Source: Corynebacterium sp. HMSC08A12 (lineage in GTDB: Bacteria > Actinomycetota > Actinomycetes > Mycobacteriales > Mycobacteriaceae). Taken from it: DNA of 64,000 nucleotides. A program made the position numbers and the translations under genes. Below are positions 45,701 through 57,340 of this stretch, one piece after another. Location of the stretch: assembly GCF_001807485.1 (NCBI RefSeq), contig NZ_KV789190.1, positions 72,089-136,088 on the forward strand, in the 5' to 3' direction. The notes under the pieces are model-generated. The model saw only the letters and a program-made list of their open reading frames with translations, had not been told where the DNA came from and made no database searches. Numbering within the stretch: the stretch's first letter is position 1; each line of letters opens with the position of its first letter.

Positions 45701-47211
45701 TTGAACTAACAACCCAGAAAATCGCCGAGGTAACGGGCAGCACGCTGATTAACGACGTGGATCCGCAGGCCGTAGTGACCGGCCCTGCGGAGTTCGATTC
45801 GCGCAAGATCACCCCGGGCGCGATCTTCATGGCCTTGCCCGGAGCCCGCGCCGACGGGCACGACTTCGCCGACGCTGCATTGCAGAACGGCGCCGCGCTA
45901 CTGATCGTCGGCCGTCAGGTGGAGCAGCCCGCGCTGCTGGCCGCACCGGTGGAGGTCAACGAGCAGACCTCCAACGCCACCGCCTTCGAATTCGACGTGG
46001 AAGGCCACGGCGCCGCAGTGCTGGCCGCCGTGGACAAGCTCGCGCGCTACAACACCGACGTGCTGGCCGCCGAGGAAGGCATGGTCGTCGTCGGCGTTAC
46101 TGGTTCCGCGGGCAAGACCTCCACTAAGGACCTGATCGGCGCGGTGCTGCGCGAGGCGGGGGAGACCGTCGCCCCGCCCGGCAGCTTCAACAACGAGATC
46201 GGCCTGCCGTACACCGCCCTGCGTGCCAGCCGCGACACGCGCTGTCTCGTCAGTGAGATGTCTGCCCGTGGCGTGGGCCACATCCAGCACCTGACGACCG
46301 TCACTCCACCGCGCGTGGGCGTGGTGCTGAACGTCGGCAGCGCCCACCTGGGCGAGTTCGGTTCCCGGCAGGCCATCGCGCAGGCGAAGGGCGAGCTCGT
46401 GGAGGCACTGCCAGCCGCCGCCGAGGGTGGCCTGGCCGTACTGAACGCCGACGACGACAAGGTCGCGGCGATGGATAAGCGCACCGCGGCGCGCGTTGTG
46501 CGCTTCTCCACGGAGGGCGCGACGGGAGCCGCGGGTGTTCCGGCGGATTACTATGCCACCGACATCGAGCTCGATGCCGTGGCCCGCGCCAGCTTTATGC
46601 TGCACCACCCGGCAGGTCAGCCGGTGCGCGTGGAGCTTTCGGTGTTCGGCGCCCACCAGGTCTCGAACGCGCTCGCCGCCGCGGCGGTTGGTATCGAGTT
46701 GGGTATTGACGCCGCCACGGTGGCATCTCTGCTGAGCTCTCACGTCGCCGCCAGCGTGAACCGCATGGACGTGCGCACCCGCGAATCCGACGGGGTGACC
46801 ATCATCAACGATTCCTACAATGCCAACCCCGAATCCATGCGTGCGGGAATCGATGCGCTGGCTTACACGGCCAAGGGACGCCGCGAGGCGGAAAGCTGGG
46901 CCGTGCTGGGGCAGATGGGCGAGCTGGGCGAGGACGCGAGCGACGAGCACGCCGAACTCGGCCACGTGCTGGCGCAACGGCGCATCGACCACGCGGTCAT
47001 CGTGGGCAACGGGGTGAACCAGCGTGCGCTGGCCAACGCCGCCCGGGAGAGTGGAGTGGAAACCCACGTTGTTGAGAACATCGACGGCGCGGTGAACTAT
47101 CTAGACATGAGTTTGAACCCGCAGGATGTGGTGCTGATCAAGGCATCGTATTCGGACGGACTATGGGCCGTGGCAGAAGGACTGCTGATCGGCGAGGACC
47201 AAGGAGCTTAA
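45697..47211 (+). CDS. murF: UDP-MurNAc-tripeptide:D-Ala-D-Ala ligase MurF
   Basis: Adds D-Ala-D-Ala to complete the pentapeptide. 504 residues. ATP loop [14 protein letters not shown], central domain [13 protein letters not shown]-terminal [19 protein letters not shown], a family hallmark. Start overlaps the murE stop by 4 nt; the end contains AAGGAG (47201-47206) that serves mraY. Confidence 0.97.
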   Translation: MIELTTQKIAEVTGSTLINDVDPQAVVTGPAEFDSRKITPGAIFMALPGARADGHDFADAALQNGAALLIVGRQVEQPALLAAPVEVNEQTSNATAFEFDVEGHGAAVLAAVDKLARYNTDVLAAEEGMVVVGVTGSAGKTSTKDLIGAVLREAGETVAPPGSFNNEIGLPYTALRASRDTRCLVSEMSARGVGHIQHLTTVTPPRVGVVLNVGSAHLGEFGSRQAIAQAKGELVEALPAAAEGGLAVLNADDDKVAAMDKRTAARVVRFSTEGATGAAGVPADYYATDIELDAVARASFMLHHPAGQPVRVELSVFGAHQVSNALAAAAVGIELGIDAATVASLLSSHVAASVNRMDVRTRESDGVTIINDSYNANPESMRAGIDALAYTAKGRREAESWAVLGQMGELGEDASDEHAELGHVLAQRRIDHAVIVGNGVNQRALANAARESGVETHVVENIDGAVNYLDMSLNPQDVVLIKASYSDGLWAVAEGLLIGEDQGA

Positions 47212-47218
47212 CAATCCC

Positions 47219-48319
47219 ATGTTGCAAATCTTTATCGCAGGTGCGGTCGCTTTCCTTGTGTCCGTACTGCTGACTCCGGTGCTGATCCGTTGGTTCTCCG
47301 CCGAAGGACTGGGCCAGGAGATCCGCGAGGAAGGCCCGAAGTCGCACTTCAAGAAGCGCGGCACCCCCACCATGGGAGGCATCGCCGTGCTGGCGGGCAT
47401 CGTGTTCGGCTACCTGGTGGCCGTGCTGGTGGGTCTTATAACCACCGGCGCCGGGCCGGGCGTCAGCGGCTGGCTGGTGCTGGGGCTGACGCTTGCCTTG
47501 GGCGGGCTGGGCTTTGCCGATGACTACATCAAGCTGGTCAAGGGCCGGAACCTGGGCCTGAACGCGAAGGCGAAGCTCGTGGGGCAGCTGGTAACCGCGA
47601 TTGTCTTTGGCCTGCTGATCCTGCAGTTCCCGAACGCGCACGGACTCACCCCGGGCTCCACGCACCTGTCGTTTGTCCGCGATATTGCGACGTTCGACAT
47701 CGCCATCGGGCCGGCCATCGTGGGCATGGTTCTGTTCCTGATCTTCATCTACGTGGTCATCTCCGCCTGGTCTAACGCAGTGAACCTGACCGACGGCCTG
47801 GATGGTCTGGCCAGCGGCGTGACCGCGATGGTCATGGGCACCTACGTGCTGATTACCTTCTGGCAGTTCCGTAACTCCTGTGCCGTCAGTGCACAGGCCG
47901 CCTGCTATGCGGTGCGTGACCCGTTGGACCTGTCGATGCTCGCCTCCGCTGGCCTGGGTGCCTGCCTGGGCTTCCTATGGTGGAATGCGGCTCCCGCGAA
48001 AATCTTCATGGGTGATACCGGCTCGCTGGCCCTTGGTGGCCTGGTGGCAGGCTTGTCCGTCACGACCCAGACCGAGCTGCTGATGATCCTGGTCGGCATC
48101 ATCTTCGTCATCGAGGCTGCATCCGTGGTGATCCAGGTGGTCTCCTTCAAGGCCACCGGCAAGCGCGTGTTCCGCATGGCGCCGATCCACCACCACTTCG
48201 AGAACAAGGGATGGGCGGAGACGACCGTCGTTATCCGCTTCTGGCTGCTGGCCGCGCTGGCGGCGATGTCCGGCTTCGCGATCTTCTACGCGGAGTGGCT
48301 CAACGGCGCCAGCTTCTAG
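47219..48319 (+). CDS. mraY: Phospho-MurNAc-pentapeptide transferase MraY
   Basis: Polytopic enzyme that makes lipid I from UDP-MurNAc-pentapeptide and undecaprenyl (here decaprenyl) phosphate. 366 residues, about ten helices. Conserved blocks: [15 protein letters not shown], the GFADDYIK Asp pair, [13 protein letters not shown], and the cytoplasmic [12 protein letters not shown]. Follows murF after 7 nt. Confidence 0.97.
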   Translation: MLQIFIAGAVAFLVSVLLTPVLIRWFSAEGLGQEIREEGPKSHFKKRGTPTMGGIAVLAGIVFGYLVAVLVGLITTGAGPGVSGWLVLGLTLALGGLGFADDYIKLVKGRNLGLNAKAKLVGQLVTAIVFGLLILQFPNAHGLTPGSTHLSFVRDIATFDIAIGPAIVGMVLFLIFIYVVISAWSNAVNLTDGLDGLASGVTAMVMGTYVLITFWQFRNSCAVSAQAACYAVRDPLDLSMLASAGLGACLGFLWWNAAPAKIFMGDTGSLALGGLVAGLSVTTQTELLMILVGIIFVIEAASVVIQVVSFKATGKRVFRMAPIHHHFENKGWAETTVVIRFWLLAALAAMSGFAIFYAEWLNGASF

Positions 48320-48379
48320 GCCTGCCGGTGGCAGCCCCGCAAACCCACAATTCGCTAGCAATGTAAGGACAACCCAGCC

Positions 48380-49933
48380 GTGGAATCGACATCCGCACTT
48401 CACCCCGCAGACGCCCTAGAAACCATGCGCACCCAGACCGTTCTGGTCGCGGGCGCGGGCGTGGCCGGGCGGGGCGTGATCTCCATGCTTTGCGCCCTCG
48501 GCGCCCGGCTGGTCCTGGTTGCAGACGATAATGCGCAGGCACTTGGCCACATCGCCGACGATGGGGAGACGGAGCTGCGGCTGCTGAATGTCTCCGAGGC
48601 CATCGACTCCCTAGAAGACCTGGCCCCGCGGCTCGTCGTGACTTCCCCGGGCTGGAAGCCCGAATCCCCGCTGCTGGCCCGCGCCGCCGAGCTGGGAATC
48701 CCCGTGATTGGGGATATTGCCGCAGCCTGGCTGGCCGACCAAGCCGGGGCCTTCGGTGAGCCCCGCACATGGCTGGCGGTGACGGGAACGAACGGTAAGA
48801 CCACCACCACGGCGATGCTGACCTCCATGCTGATCGCCGATGGGCGCGCTGCCCTGGCCGTGGGCAACATTGGCATCGCCCCTTCCGCCGCCTTGGCTGG
48901 CCAGCACCGCGGCGAACCCCGCTCCGACGTCTTTGTCGCCGAGGTATCCAGCTTCCAGCTGCACTGGGCGCCCATGTTCGAGCCCACCGTCGGCTGCATT
49001 CTGAACCTTGCCGAAGACCACCTGGATTGGCACGGGAGCTACGACAACTATTGCGCAGACAAGGCACAGGTCTTGACCGCTGAGGAGTCTGTCCTGGCCC
49101 TGGACGACTCAGACGTTGTGGCCACCGCACGCGCCCGCCAGGTCGCGGCGCGCCGTGGGTACACGATTCACGACCCTGAAGAGGTGGCGTCACAAAACAC
49201 GGAACGAGTAGTCGGGGTGCGCGACGGGCGGCTGATCGAGGTCGTCATCGACGACCCGAGCCAAACCACGGACCTCGCTCCGGCGCAGGGGATTAGCCCT
49301 CCCGGGCCTGCAGGGCTTGCCGATGCCGCGGCGAGTGCGGCGATGGCGCGTGCGCTGGGCGTGGCTCCGGCGGCCATCGAAGCCGCGCTGGCCGGATTCA
49401 AGGTGCAGGCGCACCGCGGACAGGTTGTGCTGGAGCACGGAGGCGTTACCTGGATCGATAACTCGAAGGCCACCAACCCGCACGCCGCCGAGGCCGCGCT
49501 GCGGGGCCAGCGCAATGTGATCTGGGTTGCCGGTGGGCAGCTGAAGGGCGCGGCGGTCGACGGGCTAATCCGGGCGATCGGCGGCGCCCTCAAGGCAGTG
49601 GTGGCCCTGGGCGTGGATCGCGCGGAGCTCGTCGCCGAAGTGTCGCGGCAGCTGCCCGACCTGCCGGTCACTGTTATTGACGCCACCGATCCAGAAGAAG
49701 CGATGCGTGCCGTCGCCTGCGCCGCCCACGAGTTGGCGCAACCCGGCGACAGCGTGGTGCTGGCCCCGGCGGCAGCGTCGCTGGATATGTACACCGGCAT
49801 GAGCCAGCGTGGCGACCTGTTCGCCCAGTATGCGGTGGCATATGCTGGGGCCGATAGAGCCGAACAGACGGCACAAGAGGCCCCAGAAGCCCAAGCGGCC
49901 CAAGAGACTCAAGCAACACAGGAAAGGGGATAG
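48380..49933 (+). CDS. murD: UDP-MurNAc-L-Ala:D-Glu ligase MurD
   Basis: Adds D-glutamate to UDP-MurNAc-L-alanine. 517 residues. N-terminal Rossmann-like domain (VLVAGAGVAGRGV), ATP loop AVTGTNGKTTTTAML, EVSSFQLH and HLDWHGSYDNY in the central domain, and DNSKATNPHA in the C-domain. The last ~25 residues form an Ala/Gln/Thr/Glu tail (EAPEAQAAQETQATQ) that is probably disordered. GTG 48380 with AAGGA about 10 nt upstream. Confidence 0.96.
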   Translation: MESTSALHPADALETMRTQTVLVAGAGVAGRGVISMLCALGARLVLVADDNAQALGHIADDGETELRLLNVSEAIDSLEDLAPRLVVTSPGWKPESPLLARAAELGIPVIGDIAAAWLADQAGAFGEPRTWLAVTGTNGKTTTTAMLTSMLIADGRAALAVGNIGIAPSAALAGQHRGEPRSDVFVAEVSSFQLHWAPMFEPTVGCILNLAEDHLDWHGSYDNYCADKAQVLTAEESVLALDDSDVVATARARQVAARRGYTIHDPEEVASQNTERVVGVRDGRLIEVVIDDPSQTTDLAPAQGISPPGPAGLADAAASAAMARALGVAPAAIEAALAGFKVQAHRGQVVLEHGGVTWIDNSKATNPHAAEAALRGQRNVIWVAGGQLKGAAVDGLIRAIGGALKAVVALGVDRAELVAEVSRQLPDLPVTVIDATDPEEAMRAVACAAHELAQPGDSVVLAPAAASLDMYTGMSQRGDLFAQYAVAYAGADRAEQTAQEAPEAQAAQETQATQERG

Positions 49934-49940
49934 GCGCGCG

Positions 49941-51608
49941 ATGTCCACTCCGACGTCCAATTCGAAGCGCCGGCGCATCCCCGGCGCAAGGGAGAACAGC
50001 CCGCACGGCGAGCGACCCGAGCCGGAGCGCAAGGCCGCGAACCAGGAATCTGGCGCCGAGCGCGGCTTGGCATCCCTGCAACGCAAGTTGTCCGCGCAGC
50101 TGGCCACCCCGCAGATGAACTACAAGGTGCTGATGGTCGTCACGGCGTGCTTGACCCTCCTGGGGCTAGTTATGGTGCTGTCATCGTCGATGGTGACCTC
50201 CTACGCTAGCGGCGCGAGCGTCTTCAGTGAGTTTATTAAGCAAGCCGTGGTCGTATTCCTCGGATTGGTGGCTATGTGGGTGGCGCTACGGATGCGCCCG
50301 GAGACGATCCGCAAGTATTCCCCGTGGCTGTTGGTAGTTGCGATTGTGATGCTGTTCATGGTGCTGATCCCCGGCGTTGGTATCGGTGGCGAAGAAGTCG
50401 GTTCGAACTCGTGGATCCGCATTGGCCCCATCGGTGTGCAGCCCTCCGAGGTGGCGAAGCTGGCGCTGGCCGTCTGGGGAGCGGCCACGGTCACCTACAG
50501 GGCACGCGCCACAAGGCGCCTTGACAGTGCCCTCGGCGCCTTCCTGGGCGTGAGTGCTGCGATTCTGGTGTTGGTGCTCCTGCAGAAGGACCTAGGCATG
50601 GTGTTCTCCGTGAGCATTGTGGTCGCCGCGCTCATCTTCTTCGCCGGTGTTGGCCGTCAGGTCATCTCCGCGGTGCTGGGAGTCGTTGCGGTGCTGGGCG
50701 TGTTTGCGATTACCCGTCAGAGCTTCCGCGGCGCGCGTATTACGACGTGGAAGGACGCTCTGACCCTGAACTTCGGTGATTCGACGACCCAAGGTTCGTC
50801 CTATCAGTCCCACCAGGGCATCTTGTCCCTCTCGGACGGTGGGGTTTTCGGTGCCGGGCTGGGACAGTCCAGTGCGAAGTGGTTCTACCTGCCGGAGGCG
50901 AAGAACGACTTCATCTTCGCCATCGTGGGCGAGGAGCTGGGACTGCTCGGCGCGTCAATCGTTGTGATCCTGTTTGGAGTGCTCGCCTGGTTCGGCATCC
51001 GTACGTCCCTGGCACAAAAGGACCCTTTCCTGCGTTTGCTGGCTGCAACGCTGACCATCGGTATCACCGTGCAGGCTTTCTTCAACATGGGCTACGTTGT
51101 GGGCCTGCTGCCGGTGACCGGCATCCAGCTGCCGCTGATCTCCGCCGGCGGTTCGTCGGCGATCATCACCCTCATTTCCATGGGGCTGCTGTGCAACTGC
51201 GCCCGCAATGAGCCGGAGACGGTCTCTTCCATGCAGCACGAAGGGCGCCCACTCATCGACCGCATCCTTCTGCTGCCGGAACCGCAAGGCTACAAGGCGG
51301 GCGAGCAGCGCCGGAACGAGCGCCGCGAGACGGCCTATAGCTACGGCGAGCCGGTTACCCGGCAGCGGGCGAGCGCTGGCCGGGGGAGCCAGGACGTCCG
51401 CCGCGAACGCGACCGGGTGGAACAGTCCATCCGTCGCGTCGGCGGCGAGTCGCGTCTGCGTGGCTACGATGGAGTGCGAAGGCAGGACCTGCCGCCCACC
51501 GCGACCCCGAAGCCGATCCCGCGTAGCCGCCACCGGGCGGACGAGGCGGGGCCGCCGAGGGCTCGCAAGACTCGCAGAACTATCGATAACCGACACAGGA
51601 GGCGCTAG
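49941..51608 (+). CDS. ftsW: Septal peptidoglycan polymerase FtsW
   Basis: SEDS-family glycosyltransferase paired with FtsI. 555 residues. After ~55 hydrophilic residues come ten helices with SEDS signatures: [37 protein letters not shown] and [13 protein letters not shown]. The last ~150 residues are hydrophilic and Arg-rich, a long cytoplasmic tail typical of mycolic-acid bacteria. ATG 49941 is preceded by GGAAAGGGG; the frame from 49809 overlaps murD and is rejected. Confidence 0.96.
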   Translation: MSTPTSNSKRRRIPGARENSPHGERPEPERKAANQESGAERGLASLQRKLSAQLATPQMNYKVLMVVTACLTLLGLVMVLSSSMVTSYASGASVFSEFIKQAVVVFLGLVAMWVALRMRPETIRKYSPWLLVVAIVMLFMVLIPGVGIGGEEVGSNSWIRIGPIGVQPSEVAKLALAVWGAATVTYRARATRRLDSALGAFLGVSAAILVLVLLQKDLGMVFSVSIVVAALIFFAGVGRQVISAVLGVVAVLGVFAITRQSFRGARITTWKDALTLNFGDSTTQGSSYQSHQGILSLSDGGVFGAGLGQSSAKWFYLPEAKNDFIFAIVGEELGLLGASIVVILFGVLAWFGIRTSLAQKDPFLRLLAATLTIGITVQAFFNMGYVVGLLPVTGIQLPLISAGGSSAIITLISMGLLCNCARNEPETVSSMQHEGRPLIDRILLLPEPQGYKAGEQRRNERRETAYSYGEPVTRQRASAGRGSQDVRRERDRVEQSIRRVGGESRLRGYDGVRRQDLPPTATPKPIPRSRHRADEAGPPRARKTRRTIDNRHRRR

Positions 51609-51613
51609 CCAAA

Positions 51614-52726
51614 GTGAACCCGAAGCCAGAAGCCGACCGGAAGCTATCAGTCGTCGTTGCCGGCGGCGGAACGGCCGGGCACATTGAACCCGCCATGGCC
51701 GTGGCAGAGGCAGTTCGCGCGCAGCGCCCCGACGCGCGCATCACCGCGCTGGGCACCACCCGTGGTCTGGAGACCACCCTGGTGCCGGCACGCGGCTTCG
51801 ACCTGGAGCTGATCCCGCCGGTGCCGGTGCCGCGCAAGGTGAACAAGGACCTGGCTACGCTGCCGCTGCGCCTGCGCAAGGCACTGAAGGAGACGAAGCG
51901 GGTGCTGCGCGAGGTGGAGGCCGACGTGGTGATCGGCTTCGGCGGCTATGTTTCCGCTCCGGCCTACCTGGCGGCGCGTTCCCTCAAGATTCCCTTCTTC
52001 GTCCATGAGGCCAATGCCCGCGCGGGCGTGGCCAACAAGCTGGGAGTGAAGTTGGGCGGAACTGGCCTGGCGGCAGTCGAGGATTCCGGCCTGGACGCCG
52101 AGATCGTGGGCATCCCCGTGCGCGAATCCGTGCTGAAGATGGACCGCAAGGCCCTGCGTGCGGAGGCCCGCGAGTTCTTCGGTGTGGATCCGGAAGCCCC
52201 GCTGCTGCTGGTCACCGGCGGTTCGCAGGGCGCGCGCAGCATCAACAACGCGGTGGTGGATGCGGCGAAGACCCTGCAGGACGCGGGCATCGGGGTGCTG
52301 CACGCCTACGGCAAGAAGAACGAAATTGAGCTGCCCGCGGAGGTCAAGGAGGGCACGCCTCCCTACGTGGCCGTCCCGTACATCGAGCGCATGGACCTGG
52401 CGCTGGCCGCCGCGGACGCGATCCTCTGCCGTTCGGGCGCAATGACCGTTGCCGAGGTCTCCGCCGTCGGCCTGCCGGGCATCTACGTGCCGCTGCCGCA
52501 CGGCAACGGCGAGCAGGAACTTAACGTCCGTCCGATCACCCACGCCGGCGGCGGAGTGATCATCAAGGATGCAGAGCTCACCGGCCACCGCGTTTCCCAG
52601 GAAGTCATCCCGCTGCTGCGCGACGAAACCCGCTGGCACGCCGCCAGCCTGGCAACGCTGGCCGCGGGCCACAGGGACGCTGCCGAGAAGATCGCCGAGA
52701 AGATCATCGCAGCCGCCGAAGCTTAG
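51614..52726 (+). CDS. murG: UDP-GlcNAc:lipid I GlcNAc transferase MurG
   Basis: Makes lipid II on the inner membrane face. 370 residues, GT28 family. [21 protein letters not shown] is the N-terminal acceptor loop, [14 protein letters not shown] and [12 protein letters not shown] follow, and the donor site is [14 protein letters not shown] and [24 protein letters not shown] 51614, 5 nt after ftsW. Confidence 0.97.
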   Translation: MNPKPEADRKLSVVVAGGGTAGHIEPAMAVAEAVRAQRPDARITALGTTRGLETTLVPARGFDLELIPPVPVPRKVNKDLATLPLRLRKALKETKRVLREVEADVVIGFGGYVSAPAYLAARSLKIPFFVHEANARAGVANKLGVKLGGTGLAAVEDSGLDAEIVGIPVRESVLKMDRKALRAEAREFFGVDPEAPLLLVTGGSQGARSINNAVVDAAKTLQDAGIGVLHAYGKKNEIELPAEVKEGTPPYVAVPYIERMDLALAAADAILCRSGAMTVAEVSAVGLPGIYVPLPHGNGEQELNVRPITHAGGGVIIKDAELTGHRVSQEVIPLLRDETRWHAASLATLAAGHRDAAEKIAEKIIAAAEA

Positions 52727-52785
52727 CCCCAGTACAGCCCCAGTACAAACCATTCCTCCCTTCTAGAAAGGCATCTTCTTCCACG

Positions 52786-54294
52786 ATGAGCGAGCAGCCT
52801 CAGACCACGGACCTCTCCCGCGTGCACATGGTGGGCATCGGCGGTGCCGGCATGTCCGGTATCGCCCGCATCCTGCTGGACCGCGGCTACCAGGTCAGCG
52901 GGTCGGACATGAAGGAGTCGCGCAGCATCATGGCGCTGCGCGCGGCCGGCGCGCAGATTCAGGTGGGGCACGCGGCGGATAACCTGCGCTTGCTGGGGGA
53001 GACACCCACGGTGGTCGTCACCTCCTTCGCCGCGATTCCGCAGGATAACCCGGAGCTCGTCGGCGCCCGCGAGGCAGGCATTCCGGTGCTCCGCCGCTCC
53101 GACATTCTGGCGCTGTTGCTGCAGGATCGCCGTGCTTTCCTGCTGGCGGGTACGCACGGCAAGACCTCTACGACGTCGATGGCCGTGGCGGCGTTGCAGG
53201 CCGCGGGGCAGGATCCCTCTTTCGCCATCGGCGGCCAGCTGAACCGCGCGGGCACGAATGCCCACAACGGCACCGGTGAGATTTTCGTGGCCGAGGCCGA
53301 CGAGTCCGATGGCTCCTTCCTGTCCTACTCGCCCGAGATCGCGGTGGTCACGAACATCGAGCCCGACCACCTGGATTACTTCAAGACGGAAGCGGCCTAC
53401 CGGGAGGTCTTCGAGAAGTTCGCCCACCGCATCGTGCCGGGCGGCTTCCTGGTCGCGTGCCTGGACGATCCGGGTTCGGCCGCGCTCGCCGAGAAGCTTA
53501 TCGCCGGTGCCGAGGCCGGCGAACCTTTGCCGTTTAGCGTTGTTGGCTATGGCACTGCCGAAGCTTGTGACGCCCACTCTTCCGTGCCCCCAGCAGCGAT
53601 CATCGAAAGCACGGAGGTGACTGCCGAGGGAACCGTTTCTGCCTTGCGGCTGACTGAGGCCGTGAACGGAGCCGCGCAGCAGGGTGCTGGCAAGGGCGCT
53701 GGCACCTATTCGCTGCGCGTGGCCATTCCGGGCATCCACATGGTGCTGAATGCCACCGCGGCCGTGCTGGGCAGCGCGCTGCTGGGCGCGGACGTGGAGA
53801 AGGTCATCGCGGGCATCGGTGGTTTCGACGGCGTGCGCCGCCGCTTCGAATACCACGGCACTCGCCAGGACGTGGAGGTCTACGACGACTACGCACACCA
53901 CCCGACCGAAGTCGCGGCCGTCCTGTCGGCCGCACGTCAGCGGGTGGAAGCCCGAGGTGGGCGCATCGTGGCCGTCTTCCAGCCGCACCTGTACTCCCGC
54001 ACGATCAACTTCGCCGACGAGTTCGCCGATGCCCTGTCTCTGGCCGACCAGGTGGTGCTGCTGGACATCTTCGGCGCCCGCGAGGAGCCGGTGGAAGGCG
54101 TGGATTCGCGCATCATTGGGGACAAGATCGATGCCTCCACCGAGTGCGTATTTGAGCCCGACTTCTCGCGCGTGGCCGGCGTAGTCACCGGGTTGGTGCA
54201 GCGTGGCGACATGGTGCTGACGATTGGCGCGGGCACCGTGACGATGTTGGCGGACGAGATTCTGCTGGAGCTGGACCGTGGTGATCGCGGGTGA
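52786..54294 (+). CDS. murC: UDP-MurNAc:L-alanine ligase MurC
   Basis: Starts the stem peptide by adding L-alanine. 502 residues. N-domain [20 protein letters not shown] loop [23 protein letters not shown] with the acidic metal ligands, and [12 protein letters not shown] in the C-domain. Its 3' end overlaps ftsQ by GTGA. TGACGCC copy inside at 53568. Confidence 0.97.
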   Translation: MSEQPQTTDLSRVHMVGIGGAGMSGIARILLDRGYQVSGSDMKESRSIMALRAAGAQIQVGHAADNLRLLGETPTVVVTSFAAIPQDNPELVGAREAGIPVLRRSDILALLLQDRRAFLLAGTHGKTSTTSMAVAALQAAGQDPSFAIGGQLNRAGTNAHNGTGEIFVAEADESDGSFLSYSPEIAVVTNIEPDHLDYFKTEAAYREVFEKFAHRIVPGGFLVACLDDPGSAALAEKLIAGAEAGEPLPFSVVGYGTAEACDAHSSVPPAAIIESTEVTAEGTVSALRLTEAVNGAAQQGAGKGAGTYSLRVAIPGIHMVLNATAAVLGSALLGADVEKVIAGIGGFDGVRRRFEYHGTRQDVEVYDDYAHHPTEVAAVLSAARQRVEARGGRIVAVFQPHLYSRTINFADEFADALSLADQVVLLDIFGAREEPVEGVDSRIIGDKIDASTECVFEPDFSRVAGVVTGLVQRGDMVLTIGAGTVTMLADEILLELDRGDRG

Positions 54295-55010
54295 GTAGGG
54301 CGTCAAGAACAAAGAACAAGAGGAACCAGCAGAGCCAGAAGGGCCGCAACACGCCGCGTAAGCGCCTGCAGTGGCTCGTCGCGGGGATCATCGCGTTGGT
54401 TGTGCTGCTGGGCGTGGTTGCGTATGCGGCGCCCATCGTGAAGGTGTCGCAGATCGATGTGCAGGGCACGACGAACGCTGATCCACAGGCGATCCGGGAG
54501 GCCAGCGCCATTAATGCGGGCGACAACATGCTGCGCCTGGACATGGCAGAAGCCGCCAAGGGCGTATCTGCCGTGCCGTGGGTGGAGAAGGTGACCGTTA
54601 AGCGCTCCTGGCCCACCACGGTGACGGTCGATGTGACCGAGCACCAGGCCATCGGCTACGTCATGGATGGCGACACGCCACACGTAGTGGACGAGAATGG
54701 GCAGGTGTTCTTGACGGGTGTGAAGCCTGAAGGGGCTTTCGAGTTTAAGAAGACCAAGGCCGATGATGCCCGGGCTATCGACGCGGCGACGAAGGCGTTG
54801 ACTGCGCTTTCGGATGATCTGCGCGGGAAGCTGGAGGGGATCGAGGCTGAGTCGGCGGACAGCATTCGCCTCTTCTTCCCTAATCAGGCTGTGTATTGGG
54901 GCTCGGCAGATAGGGCGGATGAGAAGGCCGAGGCGACCCGAATTGTGTTGGGACGCGAGGGAAATTGGAACGTTTCGAACCCCGCCATGCCCACCGTCAG
55001 GCAGGGCTGA
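54291..55010 (+). CDS. ftsQ: Division protein FtsQ
   Basis: 239 residues. Basic N-terminus ([20 protein letters not shown]), one transmembrane helix ([20 protein letters not shown]), then a POTRA domain ([24 protein letters not shown] in pieces: [11 protein letters not shown]) and a beta domain with [14 protein letters not shown]. It links FtsL-type proteins to the divisome. GTG overlaps the murC stop. Relatively short C-terminal part. Confidence 0.93.
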   Translation: MSRASRTKNKRNQQSQKGRNTPRKRLQWLVAGIIALVVLLGVVAYAAPIVKVSQIDVQGTTNADPQAIREASAINAGDNMLRLDMAEAAKGVSAVPWVEKVTVKRSWPTTVTVDVTEHQAIGYVMDGDTPHVVDENGQVFLTGVKPEGAFEFKKTKADDARAIDAATKALTALSDDLRGKLEGIEAESADSIRLFFPNQAVYWGSADRADEKAEATRIVLGREGNWNVSNPAMPTVRQG

Positions 55011-55175
55011 AGTGGGGATGAAACCCCAGTTTAAGCTTTAAGTTGAACTTTAAGGATACGACACGCCACCAAAAATGTGCACCGCTAAATGCTTGACGGC
55101 TAGGAAGATGGACGCAACAGCAAACCGGTAAACCGCAAAGCACGAAAAATTCTTTAGGAAGGCGGACAAACGCAC
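55011..55175 (+). promoter_or_regulatory. ftsQ-ftsZ intergenic region, likely ftsZ promoter
   Basis: The 165-bp gap is the largest inside the mur/fts run and is AT-rich at 55022-55060. It holds a direct repeat CTTTAAG (around 55034 and 55046) and two TTGAAC/TTGACG hexamers (near 55043 and 55093). No -10 partner is convincing. AGGAAGG precedes ftsZ. Confidence 0.45.
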
Positions 55176-56513
55176 ATGACGAATCCTGGAAACCACCTCG
55201 CTGAGATCAAGGTGGTCGGTGTCGGCGGCGGCGGAGTAAACGCCGTCAACCGCATGATCGACGAGCAGCTGCAGGGCGTGGAGTTCATCGCCATCAACAC
55301 CGATGCACAGGCTCTGATGCTGACCGATGCGGACATCAAGCTGGACATCGGCCGCGAGGAGACCCGCGGCCTGGGCGCTGGCGCTAACCCGGACGTTGGC
55401 CGTAAGTCCGCCGAGGACCACAAGGACCAGATCGAAGAGATCCTGGCCGGTGCCGACATGGTGTTCGTTACCGCAGGTGAGGGTGGCGGCACCGGCACGG
55501 GTGCAGCCCCGGTCGTGGCGAACATCGCGAAGAAGCAGAACGCCCTGACCGTCGGCGTGGTTACCCGCCCCTTCGGCTTCGAGGGTCGTCGCCGCAGCAA
55601 GCAGGCCATGGAGGGCATCGAGGCCCTGCGCGAGGTCTGCGACACGCTGATCGTTATCCCCAACGACTCGCTGCTGAAGATGTCCGAGGAACAGCTGTCC
55701 ATGATGGAGGCCTTCCGCAAGGCCGATGAGGTGCTGCTCAGCGGTGTTGAGGGCATCACCAAGCTGATCACCACCCCGGGTGTGATCAACGTGGACTTCG
55801 CCGACGTGCGCTCCGTCATGACCGACGCGGGCTCCGCCCTCATGGGCATCGGCACCGCCCGCGGCGACCAGCGTGCGGTAAAGGCCACCCAGGCGGCTAT
55901 TAACTCCCCGCTGCTGGAGAGCACCATGGAGGGTGCGAAGGGTGTGCTGCTTTCCTTCGCTGGTGGCTCCGACCTGGGCCTGCTGGAGGTTTCCCAGGCC
56001 GCGGACCTGGTGGAGGAGAAGGCCGACGAGGACGTCAACCTGATCTTCGGCACCATCATCGACGACCAGCTGGGCGACGAGGTCCGCGTGACGGTCATCG
56101 CCACCGGCTTCGACGATTCCCCGTCCGCGACGTCCAACAACCAGCGCTCCGGTGCGCACCACGCGCAGGAGAGCGCGGGCGCGGCTGCAGGCGCCGGCGC
56201 TGCACAGTCGACCAACCTGTTCGGCGGCCAGGAGGCCCCGCAGGCTGGCCAGAACTCCCAGTACGCAGTGCAGGGGCAGGAAGCCCCGCAGGCGGGCTCC
56301 GCGCAGGCCGATCCGGCCACACCGCAGGCTGGCACCCAGTCCAGCTTCGCGCAGCGCCGTGGCACCGTGCCGCAGCACGCGCAGCCGGAGCCGCAGTCCA
56401 ACCAGGGCGGTGGCCTGTTCACTTCCGCTCCGCAACAGCCGCAGAACTCCACCAACTCTGGCGTGGATCTGACTGAGGAAGAGGACGACCTGGATCTGCC
56501 GGACTTCAACTAG
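55176..56513 (+). CDS. ftsZ: Cell division GTPase FtsZ
   Basis: Tubulin-like GTPase that forms the Z-ring. 445 residues. GTP-binding GGGTGTG at 103-109, N-terminal [15 protein letters not shown], and T7-loop [11 protein letters not shown]. After residue ~320 a Gln/Ala/Pro-rich linker leads to the conserved C-terminal peptide DLDLPDFN, which binds SepF. No ftsA is present, as in other actinobacteria. Confidence 0.98.
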   Translation: MTNPGNHLAEIKVVGVGGGGVNAVNRMIDEQLQGVEFIAINTDAQALMLTDADIKLDIGREETRGLGAGANPDVGRKSAEDHKDQIEEILAGADMVFVTAGEGGGTGTGAAPVVANIAKKQNALTVGVVTRPFGFEGRRRSKQAMEGIEALREVCDTLIVIPNDSLLKMSEEQLSMMEAFRKADEVLLSGVEGITKLITTPGVINVDFADVRSVMTDAGSALMGIGTARGDQRAVKATQAAINSPLLESTMEGAKGVLLSFAGGSDLGLLEVSQAADLVEEKADEDVNLIFGTIIDDQLGDEVRVTVIATGFDDSPSATSNNQRSGAHHAQESAGAAAGAGAAQSTNLFGGQEAPQAGQNSQYAVQGQEAPQAGSAQADPATPQAGTQSSFAQRRGTVPQHAQPEPQSNQGGGLFTSAPQQPQNSTNSGVDLTEEEDDLDLPDFN

Positions 56514-56530
56514 TCCGCCGGATACCACCT

Positions 56531-56560
56531 CGCCAGATGCAGCCAGATGCAGCCAGATGC
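56531..56560. repeat. Three tandem 10-bp units between ftsZ and yfiH
   Basis: CGCCAGATGC, AGCCAGATGC and AGCCAGATGC follow directly, just upstream of the yfiH ribosome site. Confidence 0.85.
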
Positions 56561-56578
56561 CAAACTAAGGAGCTTGCT

Positions 56579-57340
56579 TTGAGCCACAACCAGAGCCCGA
56601 AGGTGCGGAAGGTCTTCACCGACCGCAACGGTGGGATCTCTACGGGCGCCTACGCCTCGTTCAACCTGGGCGATCACGTGGGCGATGACCCGGCGGCTGT
56701 GGCTCACAACCGCCAGCGTCTGGCGGATGTGCTGGGCCTGGACGTGGGGCGCCTGGTGTTTATGGAGCAGATCCACTCGCCGAACGTCACGGAGGTCACC
56801 GCCGACCACCTTGTCGCTTCTGCGCCCGCTGAGGCTCCTGCGTCGCCCGTCATCGAGGCTACTGACGCCCTCATTACCACCCTGCGCGGAACTGCGCTGA
56901 TCGTCCTCACCGCTGACTGCGTTCCGGTTTTGCTGTCCGATGAGGACGCGGGCGTGATCGCTGCGGTTCACGCTGGGCGAATGGGAGCCCGCAACGGAAT
57001 CCTGCGCCGCACCATTGCCCGCATGGAAGACCTGGGAGCTGTGCCCAGCAACATTCACGCGCTGCTCGGCGCCGCTGCCAGCGGGGAGAATTACGAAGTG
57101 CCACAGGCTATGGCCGCGGATGTGGAGTCCAAGCTTCCCGGCTCGGCAACCACCACCGCCCAGGGCACCCATGGGTTGGACATTCGTGCTGGTCTGACCC
57201 GCCAACTGCTTTCGCTCGGAGTGCGCAGCATTGATGCGGACCCGCGCTGCACAATCGACCCGGAGCACGCCGATCGCTTCTTCTCCTACCGCCGGGAGGG
57301 GACGACTGGCCGTCAGGCGGGCGTAGTGTGGATGCCATGA
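56579..57340 (+). CDS. yfiH: YfiH/laccase-domain (DUF152) protein
   Basis: About 253 residues of the polyphenol-oxidase/YfiH family, members of which act as purine nucleoside phosphorylases or edit peptidoglycan precursors. Zinc-site region includes MEQIHSPNV (His), LTADCVPVLLSD (Cys) and AAVHAGRMGARNG (His). The family usually reads HAGWRG there; here HAGRMG. AAGGAG (56567-56572) 6 nt upstream sets a TTG start at 56579. Overlaps yggS by ATGA. Confidence 0.88.
   Translation: MSHNQSPKVRKVFTDRNGGISTGAYASFNLGDHVGDDPAAVAHNRQRLADVLGLDVGRLVFMEQIHSPNVTEVTADHLVASAPAEAPASPVIEATDALITTLRGTALIVLTADCVPVLLSDEDAGVIAAVHAGRMGARNGILRRTIARMEDLGAVPSNIHALLGAAASGENYEVPQAMAADVESKLPGSATTTAQGTHGLDIRAGLTRQLLSLGVRSIDADPRCTIDPEHADRFFSYRREGTTGRQAGVVWMP

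Noticed and set aside
52723..54312. 529-codon open frame opposite murC
   Set aside because: Antisense shadow; coding evidence for MurC on the plus strand is complete.
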